A stretch of DNA of 23,245 nt from Phoronis ovalis (lineage: Eukaryota > Phoronida > Phoronidae), in assembly GCA_028565635.1 (NCBI GenBank), contig JAOXYB010079276.1, forward strand, positions 1 to 23,245, given 5' to 3'. How positions within the stretch are numbered: position 1 is the first letter of the stretch; every line of letters starts with the position of its first letter. Both the position numbers and the translations under genes were made by a program. Of the stretch, positions 20,601 to 23,245 are shown in pieces. A model generated the notes under the pieces. That model was not told where the DNA came from. It ran no database searches and saw only the letters and a list, made by a program, of their open reading frames with translations.

Positions 20601-22751
20601 TCAAGTAGTATAAAGACAAGTGTTTTGCAACAAAAATTGGCCAATGCCAATTTTTGATATACATACTTTTCGATAGGTCTCCAATCAAAATATGTAACTA
20701 TGATAGTTCTTACAAAGTTGAGCGCTGTCACATAATACTAAATAGCAAACATTTCTTTGTTAATATGGTAAATAATACTAATGTGCATTTTGGTAAAAAA
20801 ATGTCTTCTCCCTTATCAGTTTATAGTAAACATTTCTTTCACTCTTGGATTCTTATCACATGGTCACCATGTATTCTGACCTATTCTAATATACTGTTAT
20901 AGCAGGTATGTCTAATGTTTCAAAGATATACACTAGTGTTATAATTATAAAAGTTAATAAAAATATAAAACATTACCTGAGGTAAATGATTAGCATCAGC
21001 TACAAGCTCCTCCTTACATCTCAGTAACTTGGCAACTATAGGCTGATAGATCCAATCAGTGTCAATATAGCAGTCTTGTATAGATTCAAAGCAGGATAAA
21101 ACAGATTCTCTGATTGAGGAATTTGTGCTAGTCAAACTAAGCAGCAATGTTTGGAATACTGGAATATACAATTAAAGCATTGTAAAAAGCTATTTTCATT
21201 AATTTGCAAATATCTACCAAAACAGAACCACAAGAAACAATTACCAATTGCAAATACCACATAATAAACATCAGACAGTCAGAAGTACCAATCAAGCAGA
21301 AAGGAGGATTTAATCTCCAATTTTAACGTCAAAACTAAATAACAACAAAGAACAACTACTTACACAAAGGTAAACAATCAGCAACTTCCTGCTTTATTCC
21401 TGTAGGTAGAGAATTTAACAGCACATTTACAATGGACAAGGCTCTTGCTTGATGAATGATGTTAATGTTTACTGAGTCATGCTCATGGCAGTGCTGTGTC
21501 ATTGAAACTGACAGAAACTTCAGTAGTGTTGAGACTTGCCCAAACGTATCCTGCAAATATTAAGTAAAATATATAATTTTAAAGTGACAGTTGTGTGTTT
21601 CTAAGGAGGAGCTTTATAAAAGACAGCGAGCAGTTAGTTACGCAGAACAGACACAACATTAACAGTTTAATATACAAATAATTATGTTCACTAAATCAAT
21701 AAGACCCACACCTCTACACATTGTATCACAGTAAACAATTCCACCTTGGACCAGACGAGGTACATACAATCATGTAAGACCCACACCTCTACCATTGTAT
21801 CACAGTAAACAATTCCACCTTGGACCAGACGAGGTACATACAATCATATAAGACCCACACCTCTACCATTGTATCACAGTAAACAATTCCACCTTGGACC
21901 AGACGAGGTACATACAATCATATAAGACCCACACCTCTACCATTGTATCACAGTAAACAATTCCACCTTGGACCAGACGAGGTACATACAATCATGTAAT
22001 GTTATAAGCACCTTACTCTTATTCTTACTTTAAATTTCACATAATGGTTTGTTCAGTTTTAGCTGGTTTTTAAGTTTCAAAAGCAATTGTACAGTTTAAT
22101 AAAGAAGTAATAATAATTCTATAATATGCACATACCTTGAGAAAACTGGCTAGTAATGGTTTATAAACTGAGGCTATCTGCTGTTTTTCCTCAGCTGCAT
22201 TGGTAGTCAAGAAATCAAATAACTCAACAAGAAGCTTTAAACAATGACCTGTTTTCTTTTCCTGTAACTGCCACCAGGTAGCTTCTGTAACAAACATGTA
22301 TTGCTTATGGATAAGTAACTAATAGTGAGTCTATTTCAAAGAGATTTTAATTCTTAATCTGGAGCAAAATTGGAAAACGCAAAAACTAAACTATAATCAT
22401 TTCACTGCAGAATCATTTTGCTTTTAGTGGGCAAAATAAAAAAGAGCTGTAGTCATCACAGTAAGACCCTAAAATACTTTCCTCTTTACCACATGTATTC
22501 GGACATATTACATTATAACGGTAACATCATATCCAGAAAGCAACTAGTACAATCATACAGAACCATTCAATAACATACTTACTGCTTAAGTCTTTGGGTA
22601 TGACTAATTTCCTCAACATACTGTGCAACAGAACCTCTAATGCAGAAAAAGGAACCAATCCTTTTGCATGGAGACTTTTACAGCATTTCTTCACCAGGCC
22701 TTCATCAACACAATATTCTCCACCAGATACCGTACTATTTCCATGTCTCAC
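2528..22751 (-). CDS. HEATR1: HEATR1 (UTP10/BAP28), 3' two thirds of a multi-exon gene
   Basis: This is a nucleolar HEAT-repeat scaffold of the UtpA/t-UTP part of the small-subunit processome, needed for 18S pre-rRNA maturation and Pol I transcription (family knowledge). Coding exons in transcript order, minus strand: 22751-22583, 22284-22136, 21550-21364, 21158-20977, 20562-20362, 19942-19703, 19369-19238, 18949-18855, 18703-18554, 18161-18049, 17788-17538, 17092-16862, 16486-16357, 15894-15725, 15335-15159, 14463-14320, 13693-13526, 13218-13046, 12057-11958, 7578-7414, 6503-6369, 5891-5785, 5296-5128, 4747-4587, 4182-4024, 3768-3660, 2616-2528. They total 4,256 nt (about 1,417 residues plus stop). 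All introns have GT-AG ends, and every junction is in phase except 6369/5891. Signature strings recalled from human HEATR1 are MSIFTFMGAN, PHVPEHRRLP, KAMDLLNNKLQQ, LPHFxSPYL, KLSExTFRP and GLFTLFAGH. The C-terminal BP28CT-type region is complete; the N-terminal third is outside the window. Confidence 0.95.
2617..3659 (-). other. last HEATR1 intron
   Basis: This 1,043-bp intron has no gene. It holds four nuclear-receptor-type half-sites (3098-3103, 3109-3117, 3248-3256, 3335-3341) and the hairpin at 3215-3239. It may include an old interspersed repeat. Confidence 0.7.
3215..3239. repeat. perfect 9-bp inverted repeat (hairpin)
   Basis: AATATGGCC (3215-3223) and GGCCATATT (3231-3239) flank a 7-nt loop, in the HEATR1 intron next to the last exon. 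It sits within a stretch with several AGGTCA half-sites. No U-tract or gene end is nearby. Confidence 0.7.
3660..3768 (-). CDS. HEATR1: HEATR1 exon
   Basis: It encodes V-R-F-A-A-L-K-V-L-Q-E-F and L-L-P-E-T-I-P-F-L-A-E-L-M-E, matching human VRFAALITVL and LLPESIPFLAELMED. It ends in phase 1 at AAG|GTATGC. Confidence 0.97.
4024..4182 (-). CDS. HEATR1: HEATR1 exon
   Basis: There are 53 codons, phase 0 at both ends. V-P-C-I-A-Q-F-A-V-A, D-D-A-S-W-K-P-L-N-Y-Q and L-K-T-K-H-S-S-A-K match human IPCIAQFSVA, DDSLWKPLNYQ and LKTRDSSPK. Confidence 0.97.
4587..4747 (-). CDS. HEATR1: HEATR1 exon
   Basis: It encodes L-L-Q-N-V-L-N-S-L-Y-N-C-F-L-Y-D and F-V-N-K-E-R-F-D-T-I-M-Q-A-L-V-D-Q, matching human LLQFILNCLYKIFLFD and FISKERAEALMMPLVDQ. 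Phase 1 in, phase 0 out. Confidence 0.96.
5128..5296 (-). CDS. HEATR1: HEATR1 exon
   Basis: It encodes L-F-D-W-A-S-R and K-G-L-F-T-L-F-A-G-H-I-I-K, nearly identical to human KLFDWAK and KGLFTLFAGHLVK. Phase 0 in, phase 1 out, with donor CTG|GTAAGA. Confidence 0.97.
5352..5599. repeat. 41-bp tandem array, about six copies
   Basis: Copies start at 5352 (45 bp), 5397, 5438, 5479 and 5520 (41 bp each), with a degenerate sixth at 5561-5599. The unit begins ATTCAGTTTTGTTATTGTCA and ends TTTTAGGTACATTTG. Divergence increases towards both ends. The array is in the HEATR1 intron between exons 5128-5296 and 5785-5891. Confidence 0.93.
5785..5891 (-). CDS. HEATR1: HEATR1 exon, apparent 2-nt phase error at its 5' end
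   Basis: It encodes E-E-A-V-L-D-C-V-I-T-M-V-M-K-L-S-E-A-T-F, then R-P-M-F-F-K, matching human CIIDCLVAMVVKLSEVTFRPLFFK. The only plausible acceptor (CTATTTCAG) would need an incoming phase of 1, but the previous exon ends in phase 0. Continuing that frame runs into TAG within ten codons. Two extra bases in the GAGAG run at 5878-5882 would explain it. Confidence 0.9.
6369..6503 (-). CDS. HEATR1: HEATR1 exon
   Basis: There are 45 codons, phase 0 at both ends, from a TTTTGTAG acceptor to CAG|GTGAGA. It encodes M-M-V-L-S-D-H-I-S and V-N-F-F-L-S-A-M-D-L-R (human LTAFFLEALDFR). Its phase does not match the next exon (see findings). Confidence 0.92.
6504..7413 (-). other. HEATR1 intron with a CpG-richer segment
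   Basis: This is a 910-bp intron. From about 6735 to 7250 the sequence is less AT-rich and has many more CpGs than flanking introns, with GACTAGT/ACTAGTC motifs near both ends. It has no ORF and no clear terminal repeats. It is probably a transposon or SINE remnant of unknown type. Confidence 0.45.
7414..7578 (-). CDS. HEATR1: HEATR1 exon
   Basis: There are 55 codons, phase 0 at both ends, acceptor CTTTCAG and donor GTG|GTGAGT. It includes I-P-P-R-V-L-I-P-A-V-V-K-C-Y, matching human APRVLLPAIKKTY. This is the first exon after the GPCR-bearing intron. Confidence 0.93.
8602..9744 (+). CDS. intronless neuropeptide GPCR, sex peptide/myoinhibitory peptide receptor-like
   Basis: This is a 380-residue class A seven-helix receptor, complete in one exon and nested antisense in a HEATR1 intron. 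Helices lie near residues 49-73, 82-108, 122-148, 168-188, 231-254, 276-304 and 317-343. Visible landmarks are N64 (1.50), a C121-C211 disulfide pair, QRY at 149-151 in place of DRY, P239 (5.50), VEVP ending at P295 in place of CWxP, and NFVLY (337-341) in place of NPxxY. QRY, the helix-6 form and the SxxNFxxYCxMSxxFRxxFxxIF tail are also features of the arthropod sex-peptide/MIP receptor. N18 and N220 are likely glycosylation sites. An in-frame TAA (8596-8598) precedes the ATG, which has A at -3. The exact ligand is unknown; a DMSR/FMRFamide-type paralogue is possible. Confidence 0.9.
   Translation: MFSSAMFSVDHQRGRITNITDGGRGPLGGLDSGAGMSFGSGNDLSVPIYGYVLPINDIVVFVTNTLVCVVLLHAEMRNSSTNITLTATSITNILTVIPPLPILIYLFSMGNYEEWIPYEWCYVFKYTLLNLPAMFHTISIWLTVALAAQRYLTLRYAFRTVQIVTKQRTIIAIFIIYLLVIASNLTNFFEASYILVKLQSRIHRKETIIGCKEKLQTWVNDTYYNSCYWSRGFFVYIIPCVLLIAFNGLLIQYLRVAHKRRNQLKRQTSKQEEEKYHITFMLIIIVSILLLVEVPSGLIFTLFVLPNTIGVTVISPATQVKAILIADLFINLSYSANFVLYCVMSDKFRKVFKKIFICKLKMSLPWKQKVWHIKTSAIIE
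9776..9781 (+). terminator. poly(A) signal of the nested GPCR
   Basis: This AATAAA lies 31 nt after the receptor stop codon on the same strand. It suggests an independent transcription unit with a very short 3' UTR. Later AATAAA-like hexamers are absent from the next few hundred bases. Confidence 0.5.
11958..12057 (-). CDS. HEATR1: HEATR1 exon
   Basis: The acceptor TTTGTTGTTTCAG is strong, and the 100-nt exon restores the frame between its neighbours (2+1 and phase 0). It encodes E-L-L-C-L-S-A-V-T-T-I-Q-K-I-L-E-S-L-P-H, followed by F-V-S-P-Y-L-L-D-I-I-T-V, matching human LSALAALQKVVETLPHFISPYL. The donor is GTG|GTATGT. The 4.4-kb intron that follows holds the GPCR gene. Confidence 0.95.
12058..13045 (-). 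other. HEATR1 intron, no additional gene
   Basis: A 988-bp AT-rich intron between exons 13046-13218 and 11958-12057. No snoRNA-like box pairs, tandem repeats or ORFs of interest. A TAACTGA/TCAGTTA inverted pair near 12543-12650 was considered and not kept. Confidence 0.7.
13046..13218 (-). CDS. HEATR1: HEATR1 exon
   Basis: It encodes S-A-S-A-L-L-C-L-A-E-L-C-S-C-L-R-A-H-T-I-P-H-L, matching human SALLCIAEVTSTLEALAIPQL. The donor is TAG|GTCAGT (phase 2). Reading through it stays open for 20 codons to a TAA, but the next exon at 11958-12057 fits both homology and phase. Confidence 0.93.
13526..13693 (-). CDS. HEATR1: HEATR1 exon
   Basis: There are 56 codons, phase 0 at both ends. It contains V-N-R-Q-T-A-L-Y-S-L-R-L-L-S-R, matching human INRQTALYTLKLLCK, and ends Q-P-E-T-F-K-K before GTAAAG. 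Confidence 0.96.
14039..14113 (-). ncRNA. intronic box C/D snoRNA, copy 1 (18S rRNA 2'-O-methylation guide)
   Basis: This 75-nt element lies in a HEATR1 intron (13694-14319) on the host's sense strand. Read 5' to 3' on the minus strand it has a terminal stem (CAGCCT with GGGCTG, one U-G pair), a C box ATGATGA (14100-14106), a C'-like ATGATTG, and a D box CTGA (14045-14048). Directly upstream of the D box is ACTCTAATTTTTTC (14049-14062), a 14-nt perfect complement to GAAAAAATTAGAGT in eukaryotic 18S rRNA. By the D+5 rule the methylated base would be the fourth A of the A-run. Box elements and stem are seen directly; the target comes from recalled rRNA sequence. Confidence 0.85.
14320..14463 (-). 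CDS. HEATR1: HEATR1 exon
   Basis: There are 48 codons, phase 0 at both ends. L-P-T-V-R-R-K-A-M-D-L-L-N-N-K-L-Q-Q is nearly identical to human LPSVRRKALDLLNNKLQQ. Confidence 0.97.
14855..14928 (-). ncRNA. intronic box C/D snoRNA, copy 2 (18S rRNA 2'-O-methylation guide)
   Basis: This 74-nt paralogue of copy 1 lies in the adjacent HEATR1 intron (14464-15158) in the same orientation. The stem is CAGCCT/AGGCTG, the C box ATGATGA (14915-14921), the D box CTGA (14861-14864) and the D guide ACTCTAATTTTTTC (14865-14878), identical to copy 1. It also shares CCCATGATTG, with the C'-like box, with copy 1. The stretch between the C box and C' differs, with a possible TTGA as D'. Confidence 0.85.
15159..15335 (-). 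CDS. HEATR1: HEATR1 exon
   Basis: There are 59 codons, phase 0 at both ends. Y-I-S-A-V-A-L-S-M-E and R-F-W-K-A-L-L-H-K-A-Y-D-I-L-D-K match human YISAVAQSME and KFWRALLSKAYDLLDK. The donor is consensus (AAG|GTAAGT). The intron on each side carries a C/D snoRNA-like element. Confidence 0.96.
15433..15513 (-). ncRNA. intronic box C/D snoRNA, copy 3 (18S rRNA 2'-O-methylation guide)
   Basis: This 81-nt paralogue lies in the third consecutive HEATR1 intron (15336-15724), 97 nt from the 3' splice site. The stem is CAGCCTT/AAGGCTG, the C box ATGATGA (15500-15506), the D box CTGA (15439-15442) and the D guide is again ACTCTAATTTTTTC (15443-15456). The 5' half differs strongly from copies 1 and 2 and has a C'-like GTGATTG, so any D' guide would have a different target or none. 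Confidence 0.85.
15725..15894 (-). CDS. HEATR1: HEATR1 exon
   Basis: It encodes a lysine-rich linker (KKTPVKVRKQKKTEEK), then F-D-V-N-S-H-T-A-K-Q-L-R-H-F-K-F, matching human FNVETHTSKQLRHFKF. Two overlapping AG acceptors exist (CTAG|AG and CTAGAG|); the incoming phase 1 selects the first. Confidence 0.92.
16172..16217. repeat. perfect 9-bp inverted repeat with 28-nt loop
   Basis: TGTCCACCA (16172-16180) and TGGTGGACA (16209-16217), in the HEATR1 intron 15895-16356. On the host strand the loop contains GTGATGA, but there is no matching D box, so it is not called as a C/D snoRNA. Confidence 0.65.
16357..16486 (-). CDS. HEATR1: HEATR1 exon
   Basis: It encodes L-V-E-F-C-L-S-L-C-H-Q-Y-S-P-A-V-Q and I-L-Q-Y-L-G-K-L-P-E-D-K, matching human ILQYLLKLPEEK. 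Phase 0 in, phase 1 out, with the donor at GATG|GTACGT. Confidence 0.92.
16862..17092 (-). CDS. HEATR1: HEATR1 exon
   Basis: There are 77 codons, phase 0 at both ends. It contains V-F-A-D-A-Y-P-H-V-P-E-H-R-R-L-P-L-F, the PHVPEHRRLP signature of HEATR1, and F-L-W-H-A-I-A-I-L-I. A second GT-rich site (CTAG|GTGAGA) lies inside the exon but using it would drop conserved sequence. Confidence 0.96.
17538..17788 (-). CDS. HEATR1: HEATR1 exon
   Basis: This is one of the most diagnostic exons: RFNVELIVQCIR, QTHRQALLLLSVASGLFP and VLHNVMSIFTFMGANIMR are close to human HEATR1. Bounded by a TTTTAG acceptor and a GTAAGT donor, phase 1 in and phase 0 out. Confidence 0.97.
18049..18161 (-). CDS. HEATR1: HEATR1 exon
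   Basis: It encodes T-E-Y-V-R-Q-L-C-L-S-C-I-H-S-I-C-V-K-L-S-P, matching human MEYTKQLILSCLLNICQKLSP. The acceptor is TTGCAG and the donor GTAAGT. Phase 2 in, phase 1 out. Confidence 0.92.
18554..18703 (-). CDS. HEATR1: HEATR1 exon
   Basis: It encodes W-R-R-V-V-L-I-L-E-T-L-Q-N-K-K-K and V-L-V-P-A-L-F-Q-L-I-A-K, matching human WQRVTLILELLQHKKK and ILVPTLFNLLSR. The donor GTAGGT lies just before an in-frame TAG, so splicing is required to keep the frame. Confidence 0.92.
18855..18949 (-). CDS. HEATR1: HEATR1 exon
   Basis: It encodes L-S-L-D-A-N-Q-I-L-V-E-I-K-R-L, equivalent to human ISVNAEQVRIELE, and a basic tail K-D-V-K-R-I-R-R. It ends in phase 2 at AAG|GTATTA. The next exon supplies the third base of the Arg codon. 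Confidence 0.88.
19238..19369 (-). CDS. HEATR1: HEATR1 exon
   Basis: There are 44 codons, phase 0 to phase 0, with a TTTCAG acceptor and GTAAGTGCC donor. The product I-R-K-E-F-F-R-N-L-P and F-L-R-L-I-F-D-L-W-V aligns with the human KLLRMLFDLLVNCKNS region. It ends at K-T-L-K-G, before the LSLDANQI of the next exon. Confidence 0.9.
19703..19942 (-). CDS. HEATR1: HEATR1 exon
   Basis: There are 80 whole codons between a TTTTGCAG acceptor and a GTAATT donor, phase 0 at both ends. It starts P-L-L-E-S-L-L-P-L-F-G-R-L-L (human LLPMAEQLLEKI region) and includes MALQLIIQKFTEEV and TSVESFRLFTKCI. Confidence 0.9.
20187..20232. repeat. short direct duplication with CCAAT motifs
   Basis: TGGACCAATGAGATATTAGC occurs twice, at 20187-20206 and 20213-20232, 26 bp apart. 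A third CCAAT follows just after. It is intronic in HEATR1 and most simply a local duplication. Confidence 0.8.
20362..20562 (-). CDS. HEATR1: HEATR1 exon
   Basis: There are 67 whole codons, from A-L-G-V-L-F after a TTTTTTAAAG acceptor to H-F-N-S-Q before GTATAT. It has a basic patch (KKLKLKKSRR) and the conserved-looking TPNYISTNLLQCL. Phase 0 at both ends. Confidence 0.88.
20977..21158 (-). CDS. HEATR1: HEATR1 exon
   Basis: The acceptor is TATTCCAG and the donor CAG|GTAATG. The encoded helices include FQTLLLSLTS, SIRESVLSCFESI and IVAKLLRCKEELVADANHLPQ. These are HEAT-like repeats corresponding to the human segment with ISKAEEITSDAAYVIQ. Confidence 0.9.
21364..21550 (-). CDS. HEATR1: HEATR1 exon
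   Basis: It starts D-T-F-G-Q-V-S-T-L-L-K-F-L-S-V, which aligns with the human VFQLFKFCSV region, and ends T-G-I-K-Q-E-V-A-D-C-L-P-L with one base carried over a GTAAGTAG donor (phase 1). The intron on its 5' side holds the 74-bp minisatellite. Confidence 0.9.
21700..21996. repeat. 74-bp minisatellite, four copies
   Basis: Four head-to-tail copies at 21700-21774 (75 bp), 21775-21848, 21849-21922 and 21923-21996 (74 bp each). They are almost identical: copy 1 has ACACA where the others have ACCA, and the last bases vary between CATG and CATA. The array lies in the HEATR1 intron between exons 22136-22284 and 21364-21550. The near identity implies recent expansion and probable length variation. 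Confidence 0.97.
22136..22284 (-). CDS. HEATR1: HEATR1 exon
   Basis: The acceptor is TTACAG and the donor is AAG|GTATGT. It starts with the last two bases of a split Lys codon and continues A-T-W-W-Q-L-Q, matching the WW motif of HEATR1, then a helical stretch (LLVELFDFL) and SVYKPLLASFLK. It ends in phase 0. Confidence 0.9.
22583..22751 (-). CDS. HEATR1: HEATR1 exon, first one seen in window
   Basis: It begins V-R-H-G-N-S-T after a CAG acceptor (phase 0) and ends before GTAAGTATG with one base left over (phase 1). It contains LVPFSALEVLLHSMLRKLVIP, which fits the human segment just before the WWNPE motif. The upstream exons were not located with confidence. One weak possibility is an open stretch at 23125-23214. 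Confidence 0.85.
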
Positions 22752-23245
22752 CTGCCAGACAATATTCTATATTTCAGTGATTCCAATCAAAGATTACTGC
22801 TATACGTATAATAACAATAACAATAATAACAATAGCTCGATTAACTTTAGCTTATCAAAATGAACATTGCCGCTATAGATAATCAAAGAAATTATATTAT
22901 TACTTCATAAAGATCAGTTACATTTTCCCTTTCCAGTTAATGCTAGTACCATATGTAAGGTCAGGCTTCAAAGTCAAATTTTTAATTTAAAGTTGACATG
23001 CTTTTGATGCTTTGCTATACTGTGTGTTCTTTGCATGGCAGAAAACAGTCTGACTCAAAACTATCGACTACAAAGCAACAAATTCAAATCAATCTGTTTT
23101 GCAGTCCAATGTTAAAAAGTCCACTTGCCCATAATAACTAGACATTCGGTGAGTTGTAAACAACTCCAAGAGTGTACCCCCAGCCAAGAATGCTGTCAGT
23201 TGGAGAGACTGGCCCTAGTGAAGTTTATAGCTGGTGAGAAGTAGA
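22752..23245. other. right-edge segment, HEATR1 intron with a doubtful exon
   Basis: This should be HEATR1 intron or the start of upstream exons. On the minus strand 23214-23125 is open for 30 codons (starting G-Q-S-L-Q-L-T-A-F-L-A-G-G-T-L-L-E-L-F) between a TTCACTAG acceptor and a CAA|GTGGAC donor, in phase 0 with the next exon. Both splice sites are weak and I see no similarity to HEATR1. Confidence 0.3.
22808..22834. repeat. AT-rich simple repeat (TAACAA/TAA type)
   Basis: A short low-complexity run of ATAACAATAACAATAATAAC type, in the non-coding segment upstream of the exon at 22583-22751. Confidence 0.8.

Noticed and set aside
22450-22470. GTGATGA C-box-like site on the host strand in the intron 22285-22582
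   Set aside because: There is no CTGA D box or closing stem at a suitable distance.

Overview
The window comes from an animal nuclear genome. Genes are split by GT-AG introns, the non-coding DNA is AT-rich and looks CpG-poor, and short tandem arrays and a small transposon sit in introns. The proteins (a HEATR1 orthologue and a neuropeptide receptor of the sex-peptide/myoinhibitory-peptide receptor type) point to an invertebrate bilaterian. A lophotrochozoan (mollusc, annelid, brachiopod or relative) is my best guess; the species is not determinable from this sequence alone.

Most of the window (2528 to 22751, minus strand) is the 3' two thirds of one gene, HEATR1 (UTP10/BAP28), a HEAT-repeat scaffold of the small-subunit processome. 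I place 27 coding exons by splice sites, reading phase and recalled similarity to the human protein. Together they encode about 1,417 residues and end at a TAA at 2528-2530. The gene's 5' part lies beyond the right edge. One exon junction (6369-6503 to 5785-5891) does not keep frame: two extra bases are present in a GAGAG run, so the sequence as given would be frameshifted in the conserved C-terminal domain.

The most interesting content is in the introns. Three consecutive HEATR1 introns each hold one copy of a 74-81 nt element on the host's sense strand. Each has a terminal stem, a perfect C box (ATGATGA), a D box (CTGA) and, directly before the D box, the same 14-nt sequence complementary to a universally conserved stretch of 18S rRNA. 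I read these as three paralogous intronic box C/D snoRNAs guiding 2'-O-methylation of 18S rRNA, hosted by a gene whose protein works in 18S rRNA processing.

The largest intron (7579-11957) contains a complete intronless GPCR gene on the opposite strand (8602-9744), with its own poly(A) signal. Other introns carry a four-copy 74-bp minisatellite (21700-21996), a roughly six-copy 41-bp array (5352-5599) and short hairpins.

The left 2.5 kb is mostly AT-rich DNA. It includes a small DNA transposon with terminal inverted repeats and a target duplication (1320-1555), lying inside the intron of a possible two-exon unknown gene on the minus strand (1083-1214 and 1566-1773). A CpG-rich patch covers about 1350-1760.
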